Origin: Xanthomarina sp. F2636L
Lineage (GTDB): Bacteria > Bacteroidota > Bacteroidia > Flavobacteriales > Flavobacteriaceae
Assembly (NCBI RefSeq): GCF_026410195.1
Contig: NZ_JAPMLM010000058.1
Span: forward strand, 124,001-188,000
Length of the DNA stretch: 64,000 nt
Direction of reading: 5' to 3'
Shown: piece by piece, positions 1-8,520 of the stretch
Numbering within the stretch: the first letter of the stretch is position 1
Layout of the letters: every line of letters starts with the position of its first letter
Program-made: the position numbers and the translations under genes
The notes under the pieces: generated by a model
What the model was told of the DNA's origin: nothing
The model's database searches: none
What the model saw: only the letters and a program-made list of their open reading frames with translations

Positions 1-1
1 G

Positions 2-310
2 CCAAACTTGGCAACTGTAGGCTTGAGTGAAGAAGAGGCAACAACAAGATATAAAGACTTAATTGTAAATTATCAATCCGTCCCAAATTGGTATAATGCC
101 AAACGCATAAAAGCTTCGGTTTATGCTTATAAAATTCTAGTGAATAAAAGAAATAATCACATTGTTGGTGCTCACATTCTTGGACCTCATGCAGCTGAAA
201 CTATTAATTTATTTTCGATGGCTATGCATCAAAAAATGACAACAAATGATATTAAAAATATGATATTTACCTATCCTTCTTGGGGAAGCGATATAAAAAG
301 CATGATATAA
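2..310 (+). CDS. FAD/NAD(P)-dependent oxidoreductase, C-terminal fragment (cut by window edge)
   Basis: Partial gene; its 5' part lies before the window and the frame is open from base 2. The visible residues are the dimerisation domain of the pyridine-nucleotide disulfide oxidoreductase family (glutathione reductase / dihydrolipoyl dehydrogenase / mercuric reductase type), starting with the family's PNLATVGLSEEEA stretch. In classical disulfide reductases this domain ends in an HPT..E motif that supplies the catalytic His-Glu pair. Here the same place reads TYPSWGSDIKSMI, with no His or Glu, so a non-disulfide NAD(P)H flavin oxidoreductase is more likely. The substrate is unknown. It runs straight into the YihY gene. 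Confidence 0.85.
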   Translation, partial: PNLATVGLSEEEATTRYKDLIVNYQSVPNWYNAKRIKASVYAYKILVNKRNNHIVGAHILGPHAAETINLFSMAMHQKMTTNDIKNMIFTYPSWGSDIKSMI

Positions 311-315
311 TACTT

Positions 316-1212
316 ATGGTTCTAACAAATTCAAATAAATTTAAAATTAAAGACCTGCCTTCGCTAATAGTTGAAACTTATAAAGCTTGGGATGCTTCTA
401 ATCCATTTCGATTAAGTGCTATTGTTGCTTATTATGCTGTACTTTCAATGCCTGGACTTTTGGTAATTATTATCAACCTAGTTGGTGCTGTTTGGGGAGT
501 TGATATTGTTCAAGGCAGATTAACTAATGAGATTTCCAGTGCTTTAGGGAGTGATGCTGCAGATTCAATACAAACCATGATGATAGAAACCCAAAACGAG
601 AATAAAAGTACTTTGGCAACTATTTTAGGGATAGTCACCTTAATTTTTGGTGCTACGGGTGTTTTTTATCACTTACAACTTTCTCTTAATCAAATCTGGC
701 AAGTAAGCTCAGAAAATAGTATGAGTTTTGGTAGAATGTTGTTAAGTCGCGCAAGAAGTTTTGCATTTATATTAGCCATGGGGTTCTTACTTCTTATAAG
801 TTTTTTGGTTACAACAGCCATATCAGTACTTAATGAATATATACAAAGTCTTCTTCCAGATTTAATAGTTTATATTGCTTTTGTGTTGGATTTCTTAGTG
901 TCTGTTGGAATTATTACAGTTCTATTTGCTATGATATTTAAATTCCTGCCAGATGCAAAGATTAGATGGAAAACCGTTTGGATAGGAGCTTTAATAACTT
1001 CAGTTTTATTTGTATTAGGGAAGTTTTTACTCGGACTCTATTTTGGAGAAGCCAATCCAGGTTCAACTTATGGAGCAGCTGGAACTATTGTATTAATTCT
1101 ACTTTGGGTTTCATATTCTTGCTTAATCTTATTCTTTGGTGCCCAGTTTACTTGGGTCTATGCCAAACGTTATGGTCTAGGAATTCAGTCTAATATAAAA
1201 AGTAAATCTTAA
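316..1212 (+). CDS. YihY/virulence factor BrkB family membrane protein
   Basis: Integral inner-membrane protein of about 298 residues with roughly six hydrophobic segments. Family hallmarks are the N-terminal NPFRLSAIVAYYAVLSMPGL stretch, a middle hydrophobic hairpin, and a C-terminal GSTYGAAGTIVLILLWV segment followed by FGAQFTWVYAKRYG. The biochemical role of the family is not settled; the old label 'ribonuclease BN' is a misassignment. The frame is open from a TTG at 280 inside the upstream gene, but the ATG at 316, six bases after that gene's stop, gives the normal N-terminus and was chosen. Probably cotranscribed with the oxidoreductase. Confidence 0.87.
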   Translation: MVLTNSNKFKIKDLPSLIVETYKAWDASNPFRLSAIVAYYAVLSMPGLLVIIINLVGAVWGVDIVQGRLTNEISSALGSDAADSIQTMMIETQNENKSTLATILGIVTLIFGATGVFYHLQLSLNQIWQVSSENSMSFGRMLLSRARSFAFILAMGFLLLISFLVTTAISVLNEYIQSLLPDLIVYIAFVLDFLVSVGIITVLFAMIFKFLPDAKIRWKTVWIGALITSVLFVLGKFLLGLYFGEANPGSTYGAAGTIVLILLWVSYSCLILFFGAQFTWVYAKRYGLGIQSNIKSKS

Positions 1213-1286
1213 AAAAGAAGTTGTATAAAATTATTATAAAAAGTAAGAGATATAGTTTTTATATTTAGTAGAATATCTAACATATA

Positions 1287-1319
1287 AAAATGCCTCTAAT
1301 TAAAAATTAGAGGCATTTT
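1287..1319. terminator. Bidirectional hairpin terminator between yihY and csbD genes
   Basis: A perfect inverted repeat AAAATGCCTCTAATT / AATTAGAGGCATTTT with a 3-base loop. It is flanked by A on one side and T on the other, so it can end transcription of both converging genes. Confidence 0.85.
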
Positions 1320-1343
1320 AGTTTTAAGAGTTTACTCTTATAA

Positions 1344-1535
1344 TTAACTTTTCCAATCGTTAATTTCATTTTTTAAATCTTCTTTGGTTTTACCAGTTTT
1401 CTCTTGAAGTTTTCCTAGCATTTCGTCAAATTTACCTTCAGAATAGGTTAAGTCGTCATCGGTAAGTTTACCATATTTTTGTTTAAATTCACCTTTAACT
1501 TGTTTCCATTTACCTTCTAATTGATCCTTGTTCAT
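1344..1535 (-). CDS. CsbD family stress-response protein
   Basis: Small (63 residues), very hydrophilic protein. It matches the CsbD pattern: MNKDQLEGKWKQVKGEFKQK, then YGKLTDDDL, then GKFDEMLGKLQEKTGKTKED. CsbD proteins are general-stress proteins in many bacteria (sigma-B controlled in Bacillus); their molecular function is unknown. The ATG is preceded by an AT-rich leader. It is a single-gene unit convergent with yihY and sharing its terminator. Similar small stress proteins cluster at 14.3-17 kb, so a shared stress regulator is plausible but not shown. Confidence 0.9.
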   Translation of the reverse strand: MNKDQLEGKWKQVKGEFKQKYGKLTDDDLTYSEGKFDEMLGKLQEKTGKTKEDLKNEINDWKS

Positions 1536-1753
1536 GATTTTATTTTTTTAATTAATATTATTTTGATAATTACAATTTACCGTAATTATATCTTTGTTCT
1601 TAACTCAAAAAAATAATTTCTTGCACCAATAACACTCATTGTATTGAGAGTAACCTTTTTTCTGATTGTGTTAAATAAACTTATTCTTTCTAACCATATT
1701 TGATTTATTCTGATTAAGAAGAATAACAATTAAAGAAAAAACTAATAATTATT

Positions 1754-1993
1754 ATGGATAGTTCAGCTATAAAAAATGAAGCGCAATATGAAGCTTTAAA
1801 AGATAAAGGCTACAGCAAAGAAAAAGCTGCTAGGATTTCAAATACACCAGATGCTGGTAAAAAAGGAGGTAAAGCAAAACCGTATGAAGAGAGGACAAGA
1901 AGCGATTTATATGAACAAGCAAAAAATGTAGGTATTAAAGGACGATCTAAAATGGATAAGTCTGAATTAATTATCGCGCTACGCAACAATTAA
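1754..1993 (+). CDS. Small basic protein with Rho N-terminal-like (SAP-type) domain
   Basis: 79 residues, rich in Lys. The N-terminal half carries a KDKGYSKEKAARISNTPDAGKKGGK stretch typical of a conserved bacterial family whose C-terminus resembles the Rho-termination-factor N-terminal fold; here RSDLYEQAKNVGIKGRSKMD followed by KSELIIALRNN. That fold usually binds nucleic acid, so a DNA- or RNA-associated stress protein is a reasonable guess. It stands alone between csbD (opposite strand) and the AI-2E family transporter. The function is not established. Confidence 0.8.
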   Translation: MDSSAIKNEAQYEALKDKGYSKEKAARISNTPDAGKKGGKAKPYEERTRSDLYEQAKNVGIKGRSKMDKSELIIALRNN

Positions 1994-2046
1994 TATGCTA
2001 TCTTTATTTTGAAAATTAAATAATATACTAACATTAACTATCACAA

Positions 2047-3063
2047 ATGATTAACTCAAAAATAATAAGACAAGTCTTTCTTCTTCTTTTAATAGTTTTA
2101 ATAGGAGTTTTAATTTTTAGAGAAATGATACCTTATTTCTCAGGAGTTTTAGGTGCAATTACTTTATATGTGTTGCTAAAAGGAATCATGTCTAAAATGG
2201 TTAGAAAAGGATGGAACCCAAATTTTGCAGCCGTATTTTTAATGTTTCTTTCATTTGTTTCAATATTAATTCCAATAGCTGGTGCAATTTTAATGTTAGG
2301 AAACAAAATAGGTGAAGCTGCTAAAAATTCAGAGAAAGTAACCCAAGTTATAAAAACGCAATTGGGAGAATTAGAGAGCCGTTTTGGATTTGATTTGACG
2401 TCTCAAATAGATGCTACGGCAATTTCAAGCTGGTTGTCTGAACACTTGCAAAATTTTGCAGGTGGCACGTTCAATTCAGCCATAGCTATTGCCATCATGT
2501 ATTTTCTGTTATTTTATATGTTAACCAATAGAAAACAACTTAAAGAATCTTTAATGGATTATATTCCTATAAGTAGGGATAATTTAAAAATATTAGGAAA
2601 AGAAACAAGGCAAATGGTAAAAGCTAATGCTATTGGTATTCCTTTAGTAGCAGTTGCACAAGGGATTGTGGCATTAATTGGGTTCTTAATTTTCGGAATA
2701 GAAAGTCCGTTTTTTTGGGCTATTATAGTAACCATTGGATCCATGATTCCTTTTGTGGGCAACCTTTTAGGAACCATTCCAGTTTTTATTTTAACCATGT
2801 CTGGTGGGAATGATTTTGAAGCATGGGGGATTTTAATATATGGTATTGTAGTGGTTGGTTCTACAGATAATATTATACGTTTGTTTGTGCTTCAAAAATT
2901 AGATAATGTACATCCATTAATAACCTTAATTGGAGTTATAGTAGGAATCCCTTTATTTGGATTTATTGGATTAATATTTGGTCCTTTATTGGTTAGTTTG
3001 TCCTTAATAATTGTTAGAATTTATAAAAAAGAATATGCTTCTAATAAAGAGGAGATTGGATAA
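2047..3063 (+). CDS. AI-2E family transporter
   Basis: 338-residue polytopic membrane protein of the PF01594 family (about eight transmembrane helices). The C-terminal part shows the family's conserved pattern: HPLITLIGVIVGIPLFGFIG then GLIFGPLLVSL. Members include TqsA-type autoinducer-2 exporters and Na+/H+ antiporters, so the substrate cannot be assigned from sequence alone. The ATG at 2047 opens directly onto a hydrophobic segment (IIRQVFLLLLIVLIGVLIF), supporting the start. It lies 53 bases after the small Rho-N-like gene on the same strand. Confidence 0.88.
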   Translation: MINSKIIRQVFLLLLIVLIGVLIFREMIPYFSGVLGAITLYVLLKGIMSKMVRKGWNPNFAAVFLMFLSFVSILIPIAGAILMLGNKIGEAAKNSEKVTQVIKTQLGELESRFGFDLTSQIDATAISSWLSEHLQNFAGGTFNSAIAIAIMYFLLFYMLTNRKQLKESLMDYIPISRDNLKILGKETRQMVKANAIGIPLVAVAQGIVALIGFLIFGIESPFFWAIIVTIGSMIPFVGNLLGTIPVFILTMSGGNDFEAWGILIYGIVVVGSTDNIIRLFVLQKLDNVHPLITLIGVIVGIPLFGFIGLIFGPLLVSLSLIIVRIYKKEYASNKEEIG

Positions 3064-3199
3064 ATTCTTAAATTATTCTTTTAGATTTTTTAGTTTTAAG
3101 CGCACATAATAGTGGTTTGAATTAAGATTTTTTTGCTTTAAGTCAAAAATTTCTTCAATTAATTAATAATTTGCAGTATAACTAAACAGAAAAAAGGGG

Positions 3200-3811
3200 A
3201 TGATGAATTTAGCCGAACAAATAAGATTAGAGAATATAGCAGATACAGATTATGAAATATTTGCATTATTAAAACAACGTTATAGCCCTAGAACTTTTAA
3301 AAAAGAAGCAATAAAAGAAAGGCATTTAAAACAGCTTTTTGAAGCTGTACGTTGGTCTGCAAGCTCAAATAATCTACAGCCTTGGCGTTTTATATACGCC
3401 GAAAAAGGAACGAAAGCTTTTAAAAACATATATAATTGTTTAAGCGATTTTAATAAATCGTGGACTAAGAATGCACCTGTTCTAATGTTTTCAGTTTATA
3501 AAGAAAAGACCAAAGACGGTAAAGAAAATTTTCATGCTTTACACGATTTAGGTTTAAGCTTAGGTTCAATGACAGTGCAAGCACAATATTTAGGAATTGC
3601 AGTTCATCATATGGCTGGAGTTGATTGGGAGAAAGCACAAAAAGAGTTTAATGTTCCTGAAGGTTATCATATCTCTACGGCAATTGCCATAGGTTATTAT
3701 GGTGGAGATTTGGAAGATTTACCAGAAGAATTACAAAAACAAGAAACAGCTAAACGCATGAGGATTTCTCAACAAGAATTTGCATTTAAAGATGAGTGGA
3801 ATCCCAAATAA
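3200..3811 (+). CDS. Nitroreductase family protein
   Basis: 203 residues, a normal length for a single-domain FMN-dependent nitroreductase. Near residues 26-62 it has the FMN-phosphate pattern RYSPRTF and the SSNNLQPWRFIYA stretch, and near the C-terminus an AIAIGYYGG motif. Such enzymes reduce nitro-compounds, quinones or other acceptors with NAD(P)H; the physiological substrate is unknown. AAAAAGGGG just before the first of two adjacent ATG codons is a clear purine-rich ribosome site. The NADP-reductase-like gene follows 20 bases later, likely in the same transcript. Confidence 0.9.
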   Translation: MMNLAEQIRLENIADTDYEIFALLKQRYSPRTFKKEAIKERHLKQLFEAVRWSASSNNLQPWRFIYAEKGTKAFKNIYNCLSDFNKSWTKNAPVLMFSVYKEKTKDGKENFHALHDLGLSLGSMTVQAQYLGIAVHHMAGVDWEKAQKEFNVPEGYHISTAIAIGYYGGDLEDLPEELQKQETAKRMRISQQEFAFKDEWNPK

Positions 3812-3831
3812 AATTAATTTTAAAATATTAG

Positions 3832-4476
3832 ATGATGAAAATAGGAATTATAGGAAGTGGACATATAGGTGGTAATTTAGGAAAACATTGGGCCAAAGCA
3901 GGACATGAAGTGCTTTTTAGTTCAAGACACCCTAAAGAACTTGACCATTTAGCGCATGAAGCAGGGAATAATGCTAAAGCAGTTAGTGTTACTGAAGCTT
4001 TTGAAGCGAATGCAGATGCCTATCTATTAGCAACCCCATTTAAGGCAATAGATCAAATTTCAGAAAAATATGCAGGAGAATATGGCGATAAAGTTATAAT
4101 TGATGCCACAAATCCCTACCCTGAACGTGATGGAGAAATGGCTCAAGAAGTTAGGAATGCCAATTACAACGCTACAGAATACACAGCTATGAAATTTAAC
4201 ACAGCAAAAACCATTAAAGCGTTTAATACTATTAAAGCAGAGGATTTAAAGAATCAAGCTTTTAGACATGATAACAAGTTATCTGTTCCTTTTGCTGCTC
4301 AGGATGAAGAAAGCAAAACTATTGGAAAGCAACTTATTGAAGATATAGGTTTTGATGCATATTATGTTGGGAGTTTAAGCGATTCTAATATTATGGATCC
4401 AGATCAGGAAATTTATGGCAAGTCTTTGGAAATAGACAAACTAAAGAAATTAGTAATTGAAGCCAGAGAATATTAA
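3832..4476 (+). CDS. NADPH-dependent F420-reductase-like oxidoreductase (NAD(P)-binding)
   Basis: 214 residues with an N-terminal Rossmann dinucleotide-binding motif IGIIGSGHIGGNLGKHWAKA, followed by VLFSSR, whose Arg suggests NADP preference. It belongs to the family called 'NADP oxidoreductase coenzyme F420-dependent', but Bacteroidota generally do not make F420, so the name marks fold rather than function. Two start codons (ATGATG) lie together at 3832. It sits directly behind the nitroreductase, suggesting a small redox operon perhaps dealing with xenobiotics or ketones; the substrate is unknown. Confidence 0.85.
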   Translation: MMKIGIIGSGHIGGNLGKHWAKAGHEVLFSSRHPKELDHLAHEAGNNAKAVSVTEAFEANADAYLLATPFKAIDQISEKYAGEYGDKVIIDATNPYPERDGEMAQEVRNANYNATEYTAMKFNTAKTIKAFNTIKAEDLKNQAFRHDNKLSVPFAAQDEESKTIGKQLIEDIGFDAYYVGSLSDSNIMDPDQEIYGKSLEIDKLKKLVIEAREY

Positions 4477-4590
4477 AGGATTCATCAAACCTCTAAACTT
4501 TTCGAATAAAAAATAATTAAAAAATTTTCAGGTTAATTTATTAATTTTAATAACAAGAGACAGGCTTTAAAAACACTAATAAATTAACAG

Positions 4591-6423
4591 ATGAGTTGGG
4601 AAATTATTTTAATGTTTTTAGTACTACTTATTACTGTAGTGCTTTTTGTGTTTGAGATTTTTCCAATGGATAAAATTGCCTTTTTTATTATTGTGTTGCT
4701 CATTCTATTAGGATTAGTAACTCCAGAAGAAGGCATAAGTGGGTTTTCTAATACAGCAACTATTGCTGTTCTGGCACTTATGATATTAGCCATAGCCATG
4801 GAAGAAAATGGCGTTATTAATTGGTTAACATCTGGAATGGGTAGAATTAAATCTTTACCGGTTTTTATTATGGCACCCATTTTTATGTTTGTTACAGCTG
4901 GTATTTCAGCATTTATTAGTACAACGGCTGTGGTTATAGTCTTTATTAAAATGATAAACCAACTCTCCGAAAAATATAATATTTCACAATCAAAACTTCT
5001 ACTCCCCATTTCATTTGCAGGCATTTTAGGAGGTTCTTGTACCTTAATGGGAACGTCAACAAACCTAATTGTTAATTCTGTATCTAAAAATCTTGGTGCA
5101 GAAAAATTGGGCTTTTTTGAGTTCTCTTTGTTGGGACTTATTTTTCTGAGTATTTCAATAATCTATCTAACATTTTCATTGCCTTGGCTGCCTTGGGGAG
5201 ATAAACAAAACCTTAATAAAGATTATAAAATAGATAATTACATTACCAGTGTAAGGGTAACTCCCAATTCAAAATTAGTTGGAAAAAAAATTAGTGATAG
5301 TTTCTTGTATAATAATCCAGATGTATCGCTTTTAAGACTTACAAGAAATAACCATTCTCATAATTCTCCCGGAAAATACATTTCTCTTAAAGCAGAAGAT
5401 GAATTGCTTTTAATGTGCGATCTAGAAAATTTAACACGCATTAGCAAATCGGAAAACATGAGTATCATTCATGAAAATGAAAGTTACAGCGAAGGCAATT
5501 TTTTAGATAGTACAAAAACAGATTCAGATATCAAAGAACCAGAATTAGACGAGCGTATTTTTGTTGAACTACTAATGCTACCCGGAGCTTCTTTATTAGG
5601 GAAAACCTTAGGGAATTTAAGAAGTTTTATGATACAAGATGCCATTCCGATAGCCATAAAAAAAAGGAAGACACTTGTAAACTTAAACGAGAGAATGGTA
5701 CATAGTAGCAAGGATAAGTTGGCATTAAAAGCAGGAGATAGGTTGCTAGTGGAAATTTCAAAAGAAAAACAGTTTGCTTTAGAAACCATGGAGAATGTGG
5801 TTGTTTTACAGCAATTGGACAAAATTAGCAAAACCTCCAAACGAAAAAGATATTTTACATTCTTTGTACTTTTACTAGTAATTGCTATGGCTGCATCTGG
5901 GTTGCTATCCATAATGGTAAGTGCTTTAACTGGAATTAGTTTGTTATTAGTTACTAATAATTTAAACCTCAATACCATTTATAAAAAAGTAAATTGGCAA
6001 ATATTTTTCTTGTTAGCAGGAATGATCCCCTTGGGAGTGGCTATGCATAATACGGGAACAGACATGTGGATTTCAGAAAAACTTTTAGGCGTTTTACACA
6101 ATCAACCTAACTATATAATTATAGGAACCTTATTTTTTATTACTATGATAATGAGTGGGGTTGTAAGTAATAATGCTACGGCTATAATAATGACGCCAAT
6201 TGCTATTTCTGTAGCTTATGGTATGAATTTGGATTTTAAACCGTTTATATTATCAGTCATGTTTGCTGCCAATTTTAGTTTTTTTACCCCAGTAGGTTAC
6301 CAAACAAATTCATTAATTTATGGAATAGGAAATTATCGTTTCAAGCATTTCCTATATATAGGTGGAGGTCTTAGTTTGATACTATGGATTCTGGCCACTT
6401 TTTTATTAACTAAGATGTTATAA
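4591..6423 (+). CDS. SLC13-family permease with two internal TrkA-C (RCK_C) domains
   Basis: 610 residues. N-terminal (about 1-210) and C-terminal (about 425-610) hydrophobic halves of an anion/Na+ symporter of the SLC13/ArsB type flank a soluble insert. The insert holds two TrkA-C-like modules, around residues 225-290 and 325-400, each ending in an EDELLL or GDRLLVEI motif. The permease half shows GGSCTLMGTSTNLIVNS and SGVVSNNATAIIMTP, typical substrate/Na+-site loops. Such proteins move sulfate, dicarboxylates or similar anions, and the TrkA-C insert probably senses a ligand. The mechanosensitive channel gene follows after 9 bases. Confidence 0.9.
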   Translation: MSWEIILMFLVLLITVVLFVFEIFPMDKIAFFIIVLLILLGLVTPEEGISGFSNTATIAVLALMILAIAMEENGVINWLTSGMGRIKSLPVFIMAPIFMFVTAGISAFISTTAVVIVFIKMINQLSEKYNISQSKLLLPISFAGILGGSCTLMGTSTNLIVNSVSKNLGAEKLGFFEFSLLGLIFLSISIIYLTFSLPWLPWGDKQNLNKDYKIDNYITSVRVTPNSKLVGKKISDSFLYNNPDVSLLRLTRNNHSHNSPGKYISLKAEDELLLMCDLENLTRISKSENMSIIHENESYSEGNFLDSTKTDSDIKEPELDERIFVELLMLPGASLLGKTLGNLRSFMIQDAIPIAIKKRKTLVNLNERMVHSSKDKLALKAGDRLLVEISKEKQFALETMENVVVLQQLDKISKTSKRKRYFTFFVLLLVIAMAASGLLSIMVSALTGISLLLVTNNLNLNTIYKKVNWQIFFLLAGMIPLGVAMHNTGTDMWISEKLLGVLHNQPNYIIIGTLFFITMIMSGVVSNNATAIIMTPIAISVAYGMNLDFKPFILSVMFAANFSFFTPVGYQTNSLIYGIGNYRFKHFLYIGGGLSLILWILATFLLTKML

Positions 6424-6432
6424 ATTTTAAAT

Positions 6433-7329
6433 ATGAAAAATAAATTTTCAGTAGAAGACGCTATTAGTAAATTATGGGACAAATTAGACGGCTGGATGGA
6501 AGCCATCATTTTAAAATTGCCAAATCTAATCATGGCTATTTTAATCATGATTCTGTTTTATTTTATAGCGAAAGTTGTTAAAAAGGTTTTTAAAAAATAC
6601 TTATTAAAAAGTATCAATCAAAAATCTATTCAGGTAATAGTTTCTAAAATAATCTTCTTGATTGTTATTTTAGTAGGGTTTTTTATAGCTCTTGGTGTAT
6701 TAGAACTTAATAAGGTTTTAACTAGTATCCTAGCTGGTGCTGGAGTTATAGGTCTTGCTATTGGTTTAGCTTTACAAGGAACTTTAAGTAATACTTTTGG
6801 AGGTTTGATCTTGTCGTTTATGCCAAAAATAAAAATCAACGATTATATCGAAACAGATAGCGTAAAGGGTTTTGTATCCGAAATTAGTTTGCGTAACATA
6901 GTACTTCGTAGACCAGATAATAATTACGTTATTATTCCAAATTCCAAATTTGTTGATAATGCTTTTACTAATTATTCTCTAAGTCCAAGAAGTAGAATTT
7001 CAGTAAGTTGTGGTATAGGTTATGAAAGCAATTTGCAAGAAGTTGAGGATCTAGTTATACGTATTATTTCTGAAAATTTCGAACAAAAAGAAGGAGAGAA
7101 AGTTGAATTTTTCTTTACTGAATTTGGAGATAGTTCTATAAACTTTATCACGCGTTTTTGGATTGACATGGTAAAGAGCAAAGAAAAATATGAAGAAACA
7201 CATAAAGCCATAAAACTTATTAAAAGTAATTTTGACAAACAAGGCATTAATATTCCTTTTCCAATTCGCACATTGGATTTTAGTAAAAACACCATGCAGA
7301 TTAAAAATAATAATAAAGAGGAAAAATAA
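6433..7329 (+). CDS. MscS-family small-conductance mechanosensitive channel
   Basis: 298 residues. Two or three N-terminal membrane helices lead to the pore helix with the MscS Ala/Gly pattern, GAGVIGLAIGLALQGTLSN, then the beta domain signature FGGLILSF, KINDYIETD and RRPDNNYVIIPNSKF. It opens under membrane tension to release osmolytes. Length and domain order are normal for MscS. It starts 9 bases after the SLC13 permease stop, so the two are very likely one operon, linking anion uptake to osmotic relief. Confidence 0.93.
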   Translation: MKNKFSVEDAISKLWDKLDGWMEAIILKLPNLIMAILIMILFYFIAKVVKKVFKKYLLKSINQKSIQVIVSKIIFLIVILVGFFIALGVLELNKVLTSILAGAGVIGLAIGLALQGTLSNTFGGLILSFMPKIKINDYIETDSVKGFVSEISLRNIVLRRPDNNYVIIPNSKFVDNAFTNYSLSPRSRISVSCGIGYESNLQEVEDLVIRIISENFEQKEGEKVEFFFTEFGDSSINFITRFWIDMVKSKEKYEETHKAIKLIKSNFDKQGINIPFPIRTLDFSKNTMQIKNNNKEEK

Positions 7330-7491
7330 TAAAGCTTTTGAACGTCAGTCTGTTGAAATATGTGGAATAAGGCATGCTAATACATTGGTATTACCAGAGT
7401 GTTAAATCTTTTTAGACAATTTTATTTTAATCAGATATTTGGTATATCTTTAGAATTCCATAATTAAAAAGATAAAAGAATCCATTTATCA

Positions 7492-8034
7492 ATGACACTA
7501 TTTGTAAAATACAATTTCGATTTGGTATGTAAGACTCTTTTAAAAGAGCAGTTAGATGCGCTGGATATTTCTTATACCTTGAATAGCTTGGGAGAAATTC
7601 AAATTAATGGCGCGTTGTCTCCAGAAAAACTCGAAATATTAACAACATCCTTAAATAAATATGGCATTGAAATTTTAACAAAACAAAAAGTAACCTTAGA
7701 AGATAGAATTAAAAATGCCATTGACGATTACTTGAAAAACAAAGAATTTCGAACAGTAAAACTATCAACCTATCTTTCAGATAAATTGCATTATTCTTAC
7801 GCGCATTTATCCACAATTTTTTCAGAAAACACCTATACATCCATAGAAAATTATATGATTCTTAAGAAAGTAGATCTTGCAAAAGAGTTAATCTGTCATA
7901 CAGATTTAACTTTAACTGAAATAGCTTTTCGCATAGACTACAGTAGCGTAGCACATTTATCTGGACAGTTTAAAAAAACAACAGGACTTACACCAAGTGC
8001 GTTTCAAAGAATTATGAACAACAAAAAACTATAA
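7492..8034 (+). CDS. AraC-family helix-turn-helix regulator (short form)
   Basis: 180 residues: a novel-looking N-terminal domain of about 75 residues (FVKYNFDLVCKTLLKEQLDA) followed by an AraC-type double helix-turn-helix (about 95-178) with ELICHTDLTLTEIAFRIDYS and the closing FKKTTGLTPSAFQRI. No sugar-binding cupin is visible, so it is not a classical AraC sensor. It lies 25 bases upstream of a single-domain response regulator and then a large hybrid-type sensor kinase gene, all on one strand, so it may be the transcriptional output of that signalling group. Confidence 0.87.
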   Translation: MTLFVKYNFDLVCKTLLKEQLDALDISYTLNSLGEIQINGALSPEKLEILTTSLNKYGIEILTKQKVTLEDRIKNAIDDYLKNKEFRTVKLSTYLSDKLHYSYAHLSTIFSENTYTSIENYMILKKVDLAKELICHTDLTLTEIAFRIDYSSVAHLSGQFKKTTGLTPSAFQRIMNNKKL

Positions 8035-8059
8035 ACCAACAATCAACAAACATAAATAA

Positions 8060-8506
8060 ATGAGTGATAAAACTTTAAGCATAGCCCTGGCAGACGACGA
8101 TGAAGATGACAGAATGCTATTTAGTGAAGCTATAGACGAAATAGATATTAGTACAAAACTATCGCTCTTTAACCATGGTCAAGAATTGATGGATTACTTA
8201 ACCTTACCCAATATTGTTCTTCCAAGTCTTATTTTTTTAGATTTGAATATGCCAATCAAAAATGGGCAGCAATGTTTGGTGGAAATTCGTAATAATCCAA
8301 AGTTAAAAGATTTGTGTATAGCCATTTATTCAACATCTTCTTCAGAAAAAGATATAGAAGATACTTTCTTAAATGGGGCAAACATTTATGTAAATAAGCC
8401 CAATAACTTTAGTAAATTGCGAGAAGTGGTAGAGAAAGTTCTACAACTCAATTGGCAATATCATACATCCAATTTGAATAAAGAAACCTTTCTTTTCCGA
8501 ATCTAA
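8060..8506 (+). CDS. Single-domain (CheY/Rcp1-like) response regulator
   Basis: 148 residues made only of a receiver domain. Acidic pocket ADDDEDD at 11-17, phosphoacceptor Asp61 in IFLDLNMP, conserved Thr/Ser position in IYSTSS (about 89-94) and Lys113 in YVNKPN are all present, so it should be phosphorylatable. No output domain follows. This Rcp1-like class often pairs with phytochrome- or PAS-type kinases, and the next gene, 14 bases downstream, is such a kinase, making it the likely partner. Confidence 0.93.
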   Translation: MSDKTLSIALADDDEDDRMLFSEAIDEIDISTKLSLFNHGQELMDYLTLPNIVLPSLIFLDLNMPIKNGQQCLVEIRNNPKLKDLCIAIYSTSSSEKDIEDTFLNGANIYVNKPNNFSKLREVVEKVLQLNWQYHTSNLNKETFLFRI

Positions 8507-8520
8507 GACACTATCAAACT

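Noticed and set aside
4584-5024. 146-codon open frame on the minus strand inside the SLC13 gene
   Set aside because: Antisense shadow of a well-supported permease; the residue pattern is not protein-like and no start context is seen.
5484-5978. 164-codon minus-strand frame inside the SLC13 TrkA-C region
   Set aside because: Lies wholly over the conserved domains of the real gene; composition reflects reverse reading.
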